A DNA stretch of 64,000 nt from Ceratothoa steindachneri (GCA_963969495.1 OZ018331.1:152876684-152940683), one strand, 5' to 3'. Counted from the first letter of the stretch, positions 1 to 14,601 are shown. Made by a program: numbers and translations. Notes: generated by a model not told the origin, from the letters alone.

Positions 1-759
1 CTTCCTCATCCGCTTCTCTGGTTCTTGTGTACTAGGTATAGGGAGGGGTCTTGAGAATAAAACTTCCTGCTAATTTTACTAATCTTTCGCATTGATTTTT
101 GTTCGCTTTGTTTGTTATCTAGCCAGATCTTTTCTTTCTCTCTCAGCTGCCATCTTCCTAGCCGATGTCTGTTCCATTCACATGTTCAGACTCTTTTTCT
201 TTCATGCAAGCTTCGTGAAGTAGTTTCTCTTAGACAGGTTTCGAACGTGTTTCCAACTTTCATCGTTCCCATGTTATTTTGCTTTAAAATCAATCCACGG
301 AGCAACCAAATTTCTGATTTCCTGATTTATTCTCGCATCTCTTCTTCTTGCTTCAAATATGAAGACTTTTTCATCACCTACTCTTACCTTTTCTTTTTCG
401 CTTCCTTGCAAACCAATTATTCTTATTTTGATTAATCTTCATGTGTGTGCCTCAATATGTTTGAAAAATGGAAATAAAAAGATCCGAACATATAATCAAT
501 TTCACCAATTCATATTGCCTCGCCGACTGGCATTAGATTTAGTGCTACTTTATTCTGTGTCGATATTTATTTTTGTTAATGTCTTCCGGGATCCCCCTAA
601 GCATCACATGACTGTACTTTGTTCCTTTCGCTTTTATTATCTATTATCATTTAAAACTATTACTTATTTCCTTTGAATTCATGGATGTTATCTCGTATTC
701 CGGGATTTTCTTTTTACATATTGAACCTATTTCTCTAGTTTGAGTTCGTGCCTTCATAG
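1..759. other. AT-rich stretch, no gene recognised
   Basis: Open frames here are T/C-rich on the plus strand and translate into Ser/Phe/Leu-rich low-complexity peptides with no recognisable domain. I see no splice-bounded exon or element boundary. Confidence 0.5.
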
Positions 760-1007
760 GTGGCAGCCAGAATGGCTCATAAGTGGCAGCCAGAATGGCT
801 CATAAGTGGCAGCCAGAATGGCTCATAAGTGGCAGCCAGAAGGGCTCATAAGTCGCAGCCAGAAGGGCTCATAAGTCGCAGCCAGAAGGGCTCATAAGTA
901 GCAGCCAGAAGGGCTCATAAGTGGCAGCCAGAAGGGCTCATATGTGGCAGCCAGAAGGGCTCATATGTGGCAGCCAGAAGGGCTCATAGGTGTCATCTAG
1001 AAGGGCT
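760..1007. repeat. 23-bp minisatellite, about 11 copies
   Basis: A head-to-tail array of a 23-bp unit beginning GTGGCAGCCAGAA and ending GGCTCATAA. Copies fall into subtypes: AGAATGG in the first three, AGAAGGG afterwards, and GTGG/GTCG/GTAG at the start. Subtypes sit next to each other, as expected from local slippage or unequal exchange. Each unit contains a short inverted repeat (AGCC, four bases, GGCT). The period is not a multiple of three, so coding use is unlikely. Confidence 0.92.
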
Positions 1008-4312
<3,305 letters not shown>

Positions 4313-5500
4313 TTACGTGGGCCAAAATTTGTCTCAGTCATAACTCTTGTGCCATACCTGTAGATTTTATTCTTATTTAATCAAACCAAATCTAACTTAA
4401 CCTAGAATTGATTCAGATAGAGCTAATATTCATGAACTCCTAAATACGAGTAGCAGTGAAGAAAATAAACTCGCATGAAGCTTAATAGATGAAATTACTG
4501 GATGAAACTAACCACATAAGAAATCAATATGAAATAATTATTTAAAAACACTTACTCCTTCGTAGATATAAAAATCAAAAGTAGAAAATGCTTTTTAGCA
4601 TTAAATACCGTTTTGTTTTCTCAAATTCACTCACACAAAATCCACATTAACAATTCACAATAAATACTACTACTTTGCTTAATCGTTCATCTGTCAAAAC
4701 AATACAGCAATTTGAAGACTCTCTCTCTCTCGCACTTATACAAGGTGTTCTGCACTGCTCAATATTATCATTACTGGAACATATCAGAAGCCTTATCTTC
4801 GGAACAATAATTCAGATTCATTCTCATCATATCAGTCACGTTATCATTTAAACAAACTTCTAGACCATCTTATCTCTGTCGAACACTAACTGCACTCAGC
4901 AGATTGCTATATTTATTCTTTTATCGCAAGTAATGCGTTTGGTGGAGGGGATCTTTCAAGATATTACCATCAAGGTAAAGCAAACTATGATCACTCAATG
5001 AGAATAGAACAATGCGTAGGAAAAAGTTAATGACAAATTCAAGAAAAGAAGGAGGAATAGCATGGATGGAAAATCAGCATGGACAGGCAAAAAGGAGATT
5101 TGGTCAAAGGACTTATGTCAGACCAAAATGGATCTCACATCGAGGCAAATTCGGAAGTGGGAAGAGGTTGAAGAGAATTGCGTGCACGATACCTGGCCAC
5201 ATTGGATCTGACTTCGAAGCAAAATGGGGATCAATGAGCTTCAAGAGAGTTGCGTGCCTGCCTCCCCTAGGTCTTTAGCGTCATATAGGTCGGGTTATCG
5301 GTTGGCTCCTTGACTATTGACGCTCCCCTCCCTTTTCCCTCATCTCATCACTTTACGAATAATTTTTATTAATTAATTGCGCCACCCATCTTGTTTCAAC
5401 CATAGATGAGATCCCCCGACCGGAGGATGAAATTCCCATAAAGATCAGCATGACAATCACTGGCAAGGCAAAGGAAACCAGGGGCAGTGCTCGGTGTGGG
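4313..5500. other. intergenic stretch, nothing recognised
   Basis: AT-rich, with a short CT run near 4720-4730. An 88-codon open frame at 5012-5278 is basic and of no known family; I do not call it a gene. Confidence 0.4.
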
Positions 5501-5885
5501 CAACGCTAAAGTGAGAGCGATAGAACTCTTTTGCCACCAATCTCTCCATCGCCCCAAAGAGCGTCATATACTGCGTCGGGGGAAAGAGTGTATAGGGAGA
5601 CCCCCTTCAGCAGATTCGGAGAAGAAGAGTGAAATTTTGGGTGTGTGAAGGAAGGGGAAGGAGAGACATCAGAACTAGGATTGAACTTGTATGTGATGAC
5701 TTGTGCGGATGCTGTTGAATGCACCAGCACGCCACACCGGCACGCCACACCACCCGCATCAATATGGGACTAGCACCCTACGGACGCAGAAGTTTTTTTT
5801 TCGTTCTCGCTGGGATCGAACTTTGCGCCTAGAGGTGGAATTCCATAGCCTCATTCACTTGCCTAGCGAGATGCCCCTAGTGGTT
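5500..5885 (-). repeat. possible tRNA-derived SINE
   Basis: Read on the minus strand, 5865-5855 is TAGGCAAGTGA, close to a pol III A box, and 5821-5812 is GTTCGATCCC, close to a tRNA B box (GGTTCGANTCC). Their spacing suits a tRNA-derived head. An A-run follows, then a possible body reaching ~5500 with a small GTGTGGCGTGC-type duplication. The 3' end and target duplication could not be fixed. It could also be a lone tRNA pseudogene. Confidence 0.4.
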
Positions 5886-5982
5886 TTTTTTTATTAATGA
5901 ACCATCCTTTGTTTGAATACCATAGCCCGAGGCCTCTCCCAAATTCTTTGAGAACAGAGGGGGTTATGTTATTCCTTAGGGA

Positions 5983-6503
5983 ACTGCGATATTGTGGTCG
6001 CGCTGTCCGGGGATTTGCGGTATTGTGGTCTTGCTGTCCGGAAATCTGCGGTAATATGGTCCCGCTGTCCGAGGGTCTGGGGTATTGTGGTCGCGCTGTA
6101 CGAGGATCTGCGGTATTGTGCTCCCGCTGTCTGGGGATCTGCGCTAATATAGTCCCGCTCTCCGAGGATCTGCGGGATTGTGGACGCGATGTCATAGGAC
6201 CTGCGGTATTGTGGTCACGCTACCCGAGGATCTACGGTATTGTGGTCACGCTGCCCAAGAATCTGCGGTAGTGTGGTATCGCTGTCCGGGGATCTGCGGT
6301 ATTGTGGTTCCGCTGTCCGGTGATCTGCGGTAATATTGTCCCGCTGTCCAAGTATCTGCGGTATTGTGGTCCCGCTGTCCTAGGACCTACGTAATGTTGT
6401 CCCGCTGTCCGGAGATTTGCGGTAATATGGTCCTGCTTTTTAAGGATCTGCGGTAATATGGTCCCGCTGTCCAACGATCTGCAGTATAGTGGTCGCGCTG
6501 TCG
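5983..6503. repeat. 30-bp minisatellite, about 17 copies
   Basis: Tandem units of 30 bp with the core GGTCCCGCTGTCCG followed by GATCTGCGGTA. Two main variants, TATTGTGGTC and TAATATGGTC, are interspersed. Because the period is 30, long open frames appear on both strands as diverged 10-residue repeats. These are artefacts of the period and are not called as genes. Confidence 0.93.
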
Positions 6504-7490
6504 TGTTATGTTGGAGGATTTTTTAGTTACTGAGCTTAGGAGGGATCTCAGCACTAGATCCAAGGGGAGTTCTGGGGTTCGTAAGGTTAGCCAATTTTCA
6601 TTAGCTAGGAGTGGGGCTTATGGATATAGTAGCGAGTAAAGGCTGGTATTTGAGGGATAAAAACAGGTAGCTAGCGAGACATCTACTGTTGCAGATGGAA
6701 ATAGGGCTGCTGGTGTTAAAGATGTAGAGATAGTAAACCTAGGTAGAGAATGTAGGTCTGCGCCTCTTACTTGTAGTAATAGGTTCATTGTATTAGGAAA
6801 AGAAAAGATATAGGTGCAGATGAAGCAAATGAAGTGCATGAAGTGATTTTGGTGCGTGATTCACTGGTTAGGTGTTAGACAGGACCTGTGGCGGTTGATA
6901 GCTAAAATTAGTGTCGATGCTGCATCAAAATTTTTTACCATTGTTTCAATATTATGTAAAAGGAAAATTTAAGGATAAACTTGATAAAATCTTAAACAGA
7001 AAAAAATCAAACATTTTTTACTTACTAATAGCCTAAAATGTTACAGCTCAAGCTTGATCCATTCATTTCAAAATGAAATCCATTATTTTTGTTTTAATTT
7101 GCGCGAAAAGATTAATTATTTTCTTCTTGACACTTTCTCACGTTTGTATGTAGAGCCCATTTGGGAACCAGCAGTAGTAAAAAATAGAGATAAAATGAAG
7201 GAAATTGGAGAGTACAAAGTTTGCATGGAGGTCAAGCTAATCTCTATCCATAGTATGATAGTTGTAAGTTGGAATTTTAGCAGGAGAGTAAGAACCTGAG
7301 TTACAGGTTATTGTTATTAATGTTGTGTTGTTTTATTGTATTAGTTTAATGTTAAAAGTTCAAACTATTGTTAATTTTATAGGTTTGATACTGGTAAGTT
7401 ACATATTTATTCCTCTTTTTATTTGTACTTATATATTTGTTGTAATCTATCTATTTAACTATTTCTTATAAAATTAAATTTGTTGTTGTT
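6504..7490. other. no gene recognised; possible LINE 5' sequence
   Basis: A 43-codon frame opens at 6508 directly after the minisatellite and is basic and Ser-rich. It could be part of the ORF1/leader of the LINE that follows at 7.5 kb, but I cannot support this. The rest is AT-rich without features. Confidence 0.3.
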
Positions 7491-7503
7491 CTTTCATTAG
7501 AAC

Positions 7504-7953
7504 TGTCAAACATCAGGACTGGTTCGATAAAAATGATGCTGAGGTTCTGAGATTGACCGAATATTGCAGAGGCGCTCTTAGAACTTACCTACATGATCCT
7601 CGGAATGAAATGAAGAAAAGGAGACACCTGAAACTGAAGGTGCGTATTCAGCAGAAAACGCATGATATGAAAGATTGTTGGTGGGTAAGCCAAGCTAGAG
7701 AGAGCCAATCCCTTGCTAACAAGAATGATATGGGAGGTTTCTTTCGAGAAACAAAAGCTTTGTATGGTCCGAGTTGTCGGGGCCTAACTCCTCTTCGCAC
7801 AAAAGACGAAGCAAGGCTCCTAAAGAGTAACGAAGAAATCATTTGGGGATGGAAAGAGAAAAACGGATTCATACTGGCCATAGAAACCGGAAAGATGATT
7901 TTATCTGCCCTTCAACTGCAGGAGAAGTGTAGGGAACATAACTAACCCATGTA
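7504..7953 (+). pseudogene. LINE ORF2 fragment, upstream of RT core
   Basis: This frame encodes a basic, Arg/Lys-rich linker typical of the region between endonuclease and RT in LINEs. It includes the segment FFRETKALYGPS and ends LQEKCREHN, then stop, then Pro-Met. In related elements the next residues are the start of RT motif A (AFVDLTKAFD), which is found on the far side of the mariner at 8905. The TAA after EHN probably replaced a Gln codon. Confidence 0.7.
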
Positions 7954-8904
7954 AAGGGTCTTTCAATAAGGTCGCTCGATTTTTAAATGTAAATAAAACA
8001 ATTTGTGTGTCGTATATGCACTCAATTTATTTTAAATTTGAAAGTACATTTTATGGCATAAGTGTGGAATATGACGTCGTACAACTGTCCGCCGCGGCTT
8101 CGCTTGGTGGAACGTATTCGCGAGGCCCAATTTTCGATGACTTTGTCGCATAAATCTGGCTGAATTTGCTGGATGGTGTTCGTTATGTTGACTTTGAGGA
8201 CATCAACTGTTTGCGGATTATTCGCATAGACCTGCGATTTAAGGTAGCCGCAAAGAAAGTAGTCTAATGGCGTTAAATCTCATGATCTCGGTGGCCAGTT
8301 GACGTCGACGCTGTGCGAGATGACCCTGCCCTGAAATCGCTGGTGCAAAATGTCTATCGGGGTGTGCGCAGTGTGGCACGTTGCGCCGTCCTGTTGGAAC
8401 CACATGTCGTCAGTATCCATATCAAGCATATAATTCAGTTGAGGCCACAAGAAGTTGCTTATCATCGAACTGTAGGTCTCGCCGTTGACTGTTATGTCAA
8501 TCCCATATTCGTTCTCAAAAATGTACAGACCGATGATACCGTTAGACGAAAATCCGCACCAAACAGTGACTTTGTTAGGATGCAATTGGTGTTGGTGTCT
8601 CTCATGTGGATTGTTTTTGTCCCAAATCCGATAATTTTGCTTGTTCACAAATCCATTCATCCAAAAATGGGCCTCGTCGCTGTGGCGAGGATAGAAATCG
8701 CGTAATGCGCGGAACGTTTGTCGAACGGAGCACTGATTTTGATAATAACATTTGATGATTTGCACACGCTGTTCAACGCTATAACCTTCCATGGTGAGTT
8801 GCCAAGTACTACTGAACAGTTCACAGTGAGGTTGCCAGATGTCGCTTTAACAACATGGCCACTATCGCCTGACAAAGCTCTAGAGTCCTTGTTAAAAGAC
8901 CCTT
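7954..8904 (-). mobile_element. mariner/Tc1-like DNA transposon, 951 bp, TA target duplication
   Basis: The ends are inverted: the left begins AAGGGTCTTTCAATAAGG and the right, reversed, begins AAGGGTCTTTTAACAAGG. Both are flanked by TA (7952-7953 and 8905-8906), the target duplication of the Tc1/mariner superfamily. The transposase lies on the minus strand and is internally shortened. At ~950 bp the element is shorter than the ~1.3 kb usual for mariners. It sits inside the RT ORF of the surrounding LINE. Confidence 0.92.
8022..8792 (-). pseudogene. mariner-like transposase, internally deleted, one nonsense codon
   Basis: The first ~33 residues form the N-terminal helix-turn-helix (EGYSVEQRVQIIKCYYQN). 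They join almost directly to the catalytic domain, so the linker and the second DNA-binding helix set are largely missing. Catalytic landmarks remain: HSDEAHFW (first Asp), WFQQDGATCHTA (second Asp) and, after a TGA codon at ~8280, DLTPLDYFL (third Asp). The C terminus runs to TGA at 8022. The family normally encodes a ~340-residue cut-and-paste transposase; this ~256-codon frame with a stop should be inactive, and the element may have moved in trans. The internal deletion probably predates the nonsense mutation, but this is not shown. Confidence 0.88.
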
Positions 8905-10115
8905 TATATGGCTTTCGTTGATTTGACGAAAGCGTTTGACTCGGTCAACCGTGAGCTTCTATGGAAGATCGTAAGAGTGGTTGTTCAGAAAAATCATCCG
9001 AATTGTCTGGCTCTTCCACAACGACATGCATGCCACTGTCGTGGTGAATGGATGCACAACCAAATCTTCCTCAATAAGACCTGGTGTAAAGCTAAGATGT
9101 GTGAGCGCGCCAACCTTTTTTTTTCGCTCTTCATCGCTATGGTTCTACACTTAGCCAAAGATGCATTACCGTCGGGTATCCAAATAAGATATCGGATGGA
9201 TGGCAGCTTGTTCAATAAAAATCGCAGAAAAGCTAGAACCAAAATTAGTTTGACAGCAATTATACAGCTTCAAAATGGAGACGACAACGATATGGTGGCC
9301 AAAGGCAAAGAACTACAAACTTCGGACAGCCTTCGCAAAAACCTAAAGAAAACTAGGTTTAACCGTCAATGTCCGGAAAACACAAGTGCTTTACCAACCT
9401 CCACCAAACCAGCCGGTGATAAAATCCAAGGTGAAGCCTTAGAATGCGTAGACTAATTTGCATATCTCGGTAGTCATCTTTTGAAAGAACGTTAACATCA
9501 ACAGCAAAATAAAATATCGCATCAGAATGGCGACAGCTGCCCTCGGTAAATTTCACAAGTTGAAACCAGGATTATGGTGTACAGAGCAATTACTATCACT
9601 ACACTTGTCTACGAATCGGATTCATAGATAATATACCGCGAGCATATAAAAGACCTTGAAAGCTTTAATAAAAAAATGGCAAGATCCTCGAACAAACTTG
9701 AGCGTTTTGCAGGAGGCTAGCTGTCCTGACATAAAATCTATGATCGTGAAAAGGCTATTGTGCTGGGCTAGCCACGTAGTGAGAATGGCCACGAACCTTC
9801 TACCGAAACTTCGGGCCACCGAAAAAGCGTTACAAAGACGGCCTAAAGTTAAACCTTAAGAGCTGTCAAATGCTTCCCGACACTTGGGAGACGGACGCCC
9901 AAGATTGGGGTAACTAGTGATCGCTAGTGAAAGAAGAAGTGATAGGCTTTCGAGCTTCAGCGAACTAGAGACATCGAAAAGCGTAGAGAACGGAGGCTGC
10001 AAAGACGTTAGAAGCCCGATCCTCTTCCCCAGAACTTCAGATGCCCTGTTTGCGATTGAACATGCGGCTCTCGCGTCGAGTTAATAAGTCACGAACGCGT
10101 TCACCGAAGAAGATA
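8905..10115 (+). pseudogene. LINE reverse transcriptase fragment and 3' region
   Basis: It opens with RT motif A, AFVDLTKAFDSVN. The RT fingers/palm continue only in pieces: FSLFIAMVLHLAKDAL, then LTAIIQLQNGDDNDMVA where YADD is expected. The first residues of that active-site box are altered (QNGDD), so catalysis is unlikely even without the stops. A thumb/connection segment (FAYLGSHLL, KIKYRIRMATAA) and SCPDIKSMIVKRL follow in other frames. A terminal zinc-finger-like block lies near 10041-10100. Frame changes occur near 9030, 9460 and 9650. Confidence 0.8.
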
Positions 10116-10689
10116 GAGAACTTTCAATATTTTGATTTGGCGTTTATCTATTACGTTATTGTTATCTGTTATGTATCATAATATGGAATTTGTATTATAA
10201 TTGGGATTAAATTTCAGGGATGTTTTGTCGTATCCGGTGGATGTTTTATTCATTTTTCATGTAAATATCTCTTCATCTTCTTCTCTTTCCATTGCAGTCA
10301 TGCTACTTGAGATCAAGTGATGACGTCCCCACCTTGCTCTTTGCAATATTTAATTGGCGAATTCTTCGCCAATCTCATCTCTTGTATTCCCAATAACTTT
10401 CCTTGTTTTTATTACTTAGCTTATTTAGGGCTTCAATTCCTGCTTCTCTATGCAGGTCTCTCGCTTTTCTTCTTTCTATCCTTCTCCTGCTTGTTATGAT
10501 ATATAAGATTTACTTTGCATTCTCTGCAGCTTTAGGAGGTTGCCTTTTATGGAAAGTGCACATAGCAATTGTCGGGTAGATTAGTGTGGGCTGTTTATCT
10601 ATTTTAGGAATTCTTATGACGATCTTCCTTCGCCTATCTTGTGGATTAGCCTGCATCATTATTCATTTAGCTTTTCAATTGATTATCGT
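10116..10689. other. intergenic stretch, nothing recognised
   Basis: AT-rich sequence between the LINE 3' region and a dispersed repeat; a T/C-rich frame at 10317-10499 is hydrophobic low complexity and not called. Confidence 0.4.
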
Positions 10690-11182
10690 CAGCATATAGG
10701 AGCTTGTATTTTGGTGCGCGTGAGTTTGTAGAAGTAGGGTGTGGTGTGATGGTGAGTGAAGGGGTGGAGTCTGGCGTGGCAGGTATCGAGGGCTTGTAAG
10801 TAGTAGGCCTACTTTTGTCTTCCAGTCAAATTTGTTCTGACTCTCAAAGTTTCTCATGAGGAATACTATTTTAGGCTGGGTTCCATAAGATCCTTGGTAA
10901 TCACGGGTTGAAGGAAAAGGACTCGAAAGGAAAGCGGCGATAAGTAGGGTTTATTCTTAGCTTGGGCCTACCTAAAATGGGAGCAAGCGAAACAGTTCGA
11001 GTCCTACGTGGCTATGTGTAAGTCTTCTGTTAATGTTAGATAGCTGAGGCTAAGAAAGCAGGACTTAAGGATGAGGGAACATATTTGTGACACTAATAAT
11101 AACAAAATAGCGAGTAAACTATACTGACAAACGACTTAACTGATTCTCTTTGTATCTCAGTTTCTATTTCTCTCTCTGTGTG

Positions 11183-11267
<85 letters not shown>

Positions 11268-11330
11268 TCTCGTTTCCAAGGAGCGTGACCTCTTCTCACT
11301 TGAACAAGGTTACGTTATCTATGTGAGTTG
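10690..11330 (+). repeat. unclassified dispersed repeat, copy 1
   Basis: This block is closely similar to 37655-38160. Shared stretches include GTAGTAGGCCTACTTTTG, TTTGTTCTGACTC, GGACTCGAAAGGAAAGCGGC-like sequence and the end ATGCCTCTCGTTTCCAAGG. A (TA)n tract of ~75 bp separates the last shared blocks here; in the other copy it is only ~8 bp. A shorter third copy is at 27850-27950. No ORF, LTR or tRNA-like head is evident, so the class (solo LTR, MITE or SINE tail) is open. Confidence 0.8.
11187..11264. repeat. (TA)n microsatellite
   Basis: About 78 bp of pure TA within the dispersed repeat copy. Confidence 0.98.
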
Positions 11331-11900
11331 TTGTGACGGTAGAAAAACCTTTGAGAGGGGTGACAGATTTGTTTTGGGCGTGGCGCTTAGTAGGAAGGGT
11401 AACTTGAGGGGCGCTGGGAGGATGGCCTCTATATCTGAAGATGAAGCTGAGTGATTCCGACGGAGATGAGGTTCACGACGGGATCTGCGGCTGGGATCGA
11501 GTGAAACGTGGGGTAGCAAAACTGTGCTGTTTTCGGTACTAAGGTTATCCTTAAGTCCTGAAAATGTGTTAGTGAGATGCAGGGGAGCACTTAAGGTCAA
11601 AGGGTGAGCAGATTTGTGGTATGAGATAGGTTGGTGTGGGCAGGACTGGGAAGGACGTCGGCATAAGAGCTAGAGAGCCGTGGAGGGCACGTAACTGCTC
11701 CACCGCCTCTCGAGCACTCAGAAAAGCAGAGTACTGGAGGGACTACACCCCCGACTCAATTTTGTGTGTTCCTCAAAGAAATTCGAGCAGTGTGGGTTTA
11801 CTCGGCAAGAAGGGTGGGACGCAGAGCCACGGGTAGATTTAGCATGCCCTAAATTGTTCATTTAAAACATCAGGTGAAGAAGCAAGTATGGGTGGACACC
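11331..11900. other. no feature recognised
   Basis: GC content is higher than in the flanks, so this may be more LINE-derived sequence, but no family motif could be read. Confidence 0.3.
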
Positions 11901-12027
11901 GATTCCAAAGCTCCAAGGGTCACCTATTCCCCAATAAATGTAGGGGGTGACGTGGGGAAACCATGGATTTGAAGTTAAATATCAGGCTTGGGGCAGGCAT
12001 ATTTGTATTGCCGACCTTCGTGACTCA

Positions 12028-12409
12028 CTAAGAGAGGGCCTTTAAAAGATCATCTACAGGTATGTCACGGAGGCCTTTAGCAAATATGGTACTTTGGCAG
12101 CAGTTAAGGAGGGGCTGCTGGGTCACGGAGACTGCACATCCCATTAGCTCTTGCGGGGCTTTTGTGTAATCAGCCGAACGGAACTTTAGGAACAAGGGAG
12201 GGCCCCTCTGATTACGGACAGACTTCAAACATCCATATTTGAGTTTTTGTCTGATACGCCTGATAACGACACCTTAGGTTTGAGGGCATGGAGACTGCTG
12301 TGGAGGCGGGTTTCAAAACCGAAAACAGTTTATGGGAGGGGGGAGCTCTATCGAGGCTAAGCTCGAAAATCAGGCACGAAATATTAAGTGAACGTTTAGA
12401 AGTGCACAC
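12028..12409 (-). pseudogene. I-type LINE ORF1 fragment
   Basis: The minus-strand frame 12228-12028 contains ELMGCAVSVTQQPLLNCC and AKGLRDIPVDDLLKAL. This matches the layout of the RNA-binding segment of ORF1 in I/Jockey-group LINEs, where a 'G-V-P/A-V-x-V-x-H/Q-x-x-L-N' stretch precedes the zinc knuckles. The adjacent frame to 12409 may be its upstream part. Frameshifts are present. It is oriented like the LINE remnants at 12.8-15.5 kb but lies downstream of their RNase H, so it is a separate copy or a rearranged piece. Confidence 0.5.
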
Positions 12410-12776
12410 TCATTTCGACTTAGTTGAAGGGGCTTGTGATTAGTAGGAGTTTAGGGAAGGGACGTTGAGGGAGAGTAAGCGAACGGGGTATGAAGGGAAA
12501 CTTAGGGAGAATGGGGTACGGTTGATTTGGCTAAGGAGGGTAACGTGACAGCCGAGCACTGGGTTAGTAGAGGTTGCTAAGGAAAGGTAAAGCTTGTAAG
12601 TTGAACCCTCCTCCAGTTATCTACGCTGGGGAGAGTTAGTCTGTATCGTTATCGGTAAGAAAGCCGGATCAGAAATCAATTTGGAGCCAAATGTGCATTT
12701 AAGTTTTATCATCGAGCATTCTTTACTAACCAGGGATGTATGTATTTTCGATATAAGACGTTTTCGATGTCAGACG

Positions 12777-14090
12777 TTAAAGAGTATATAATACGCTTCT
12801 CGAGTCAATAAAGGCATAAAAATGCAAGGTGGATAAAAGGCGTAAGGCTAATAAAATTCCATAAAGTTCAGCGGTAAAAATGGAAGCTACCCGTGGTAAC
12901 GACTCGGAGCGTATATACCCCCGGGATACCACAACAGCCCCACACCATTGTCCGTTTTGGACTCGTCTGTGAAGAGGACATGATGAATTGAGAGATGTAG
13001 CATGTTCAATGAACATAGTACGTGCCACACGCGGGTCAACCAGAGACTTCTGCATGTCAATGGAAAACGTGTTCTGATACACGAAGTCCCAAGGGCTGGT
13101 GTTCGGATGGAGACTTGCCATAGGCGGCGACAGACTCTGGGGCGAAGACGCTCCTGTATACCTCTAAGTAAGGGAGCAGTTATATACGAAAAAATACCGA
13201 GGACAGACTTGGAGGCGGTGGTGATAATGCAAAAAGATGCCACCCTCAGCATAAATTCTCGATATAGGGCAAGAACGAGTTTCGCCACTGGATATACGGA
13301 GTGCTAGGTTGCTGGTAGGATTTAGTATGCAGGAAGATGAGACAGATATCGAAGAGTATATCACACTACCATAGTCCAACTTGGATTAGACGAGGAAGGT
13401 ATATAGATTCCACAATGTGCTCCCATCACTCCCCGAAGATATATGGAGAATATCTTTGGTAAATAAATCTTCCGAAGACATCTCTGTCACAGGTAACGGA
13501 GGTGAAGACACCAATTAAGTTTGGGATTGAGGATCATCCCAGGGAGCCGTATTTCTAACACGATACGAATTCCAAGGGGTTACCCTGTAGGTAAATGGGA
13601 GAAGGTTCAACTTTCACCCCTCGCTTCCGGTGCGTTTAAGAGAGTAGCAAACAAGGAGACACTTAACACACTATCCTGGGTAACATCCTCTTCCTTGACA
13701 TAGATATTAGAATGTGTTATAAACTTAACCCGTAAATTACGACTAGCTAAAAAAAACTCTAGATATAAGTCCACCCATTCCCCATACATATAACTGGCAG
13801 AGAACCACGTAGTGCCAAGTGGTATAATAAGATTTCTCGATATCGAAGAAGACAGTCATCACATGGCAGCCACGAGCAAAGGCCCCACAGAGAGTATGTT
13901 ATACAGACAAGAAAAGCTGTCGTACTCTACTTCTTACAGAAGCCACGTTATTCAAGAAACCACTGGAAACGAGCATTTACCATTTTCTCAAACAATTTAT
14001 TAAGAGAGTTAGTGAGGGCTATTGGCCTATAATGGCCAGTAGCTGTGGATAGAATCCCTGGATTTAAATAAAGTTAAAAATATCTAGCAG
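12777..14090 (-). pseudogene. I-type LINE reverse transcriptase and RNase H remnant
   Basis: On the minus strand, the RT begins with GHYRPIALTN-like sequence near 14030, followed by CHVMTVFFDIEK (motif A region) near 13860. FLASRNLRVKF and EEDVTQDSVLSVSLFATLLN (13789-13607) correspond to 'EEGVPQGSVLSVTLFA'. The connection LDYGSVIYSS-like block is at ~13379. The RNase H domain reads LFTDESKTDNGVG near 12970 and then VASIFTAELYGILLALRLL and FIDSRSVLYTL (13121-12777). Frames change repeatedly, so it is a fossil. It is the same broad clade as the complete element at 39.6-46.6 kb but well diverged. Confidence 0.78.
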
Positions 14091-14310
14091 GAGTGATTCC
14101 GTACGTGGATGGAGATGTCCGAGAAAGTCGTATCGGAGATTGTCTACGCCCGGGTATTTGGTAACGCACTATCGAAACAGTACAGAACGCATCTCAGCAG
14201 TAGTGAACATAAATTGTAGGACCCCTGTCCACCCGCCGAGAAACGCAGGTCTTAGCTGCCAAGTGTAGGCCATGAATGGTCCTTTGCAGTCTCCTTCTTT
14301 TCTTATGTTT

Positions 14311-14601
14311 TTATGTTCTTAAGTCTTCACTTGATACGTCTAATATCGGCTGAGTACCTCTCAGCGCTGCTAACATCGTCAAAAACGAGGCCCATATATC
14401 GCGACGCTGTTGGGATCGCAAGCGATAGAACCATTTATCTCGGGGACGGGGGCTAGTATTGCGAGAACTAAGTTTATTTCGACAAATCAAAGTCAGTCTG
14501 TGGGGGCCCGGGGAAAAGGCTAGATACAAGAGATACTCTGGGGCATCGTAACACAAGGGGCAGGGAGAACTATCACCACGGATCGAGGGTGTGCAACCCA
14601 C
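14311..14601 (-). pseudogene. I-type LINE ORF2 C-terminal fragment
   Basis: The segment SSPCPLCYDAPEYLLYLAFS has the 'C-P-x-C ... E' form of the zinc-binding tail that follows RNase H in I/R1-group LINEs. It precedes RT sequence on the same strand, so it belongs to a different copy from the RT at 12.8-14.1 kb. The A-rich sequence at 14330-14300 on the minus strand may be its 3' tail. Confidence 0.45.

Larger units (their letters stand above)
7500..10115 (+). mobile_element. decayed non-LTR retrotransposon (LINE) split by a mariner
   Basis: Fragments of one reverse-transcriptase ORF lie on the plus strand. The pre-RT/RT-proximal part is at ~7504-7953, the RT core resumes at 8905, and the 3' part ends near 10100 with a C2H2-like finger (CPVCD, stop, TCGSR, then HERVH). 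Many stops and frameshifts show it is dead. The clade is uncertain (RTE-like or CR1/Jockey-like). Removing the insertion at 7954-8904 and one TA copy brings the two RT halves together in one frame. Confidence 0.8.

Noticed and set aside
760..1007. CRISPR-like array
   Set aside because: Units are directly adjacent without unique spacers, and the genome is eukaryotic.
5897..6474. Apparent repeat proteins on both strands
   Set aside because: They follow from a 30-bp minisatellite with few stops; neither strand shows a start context, domain or splice sites.
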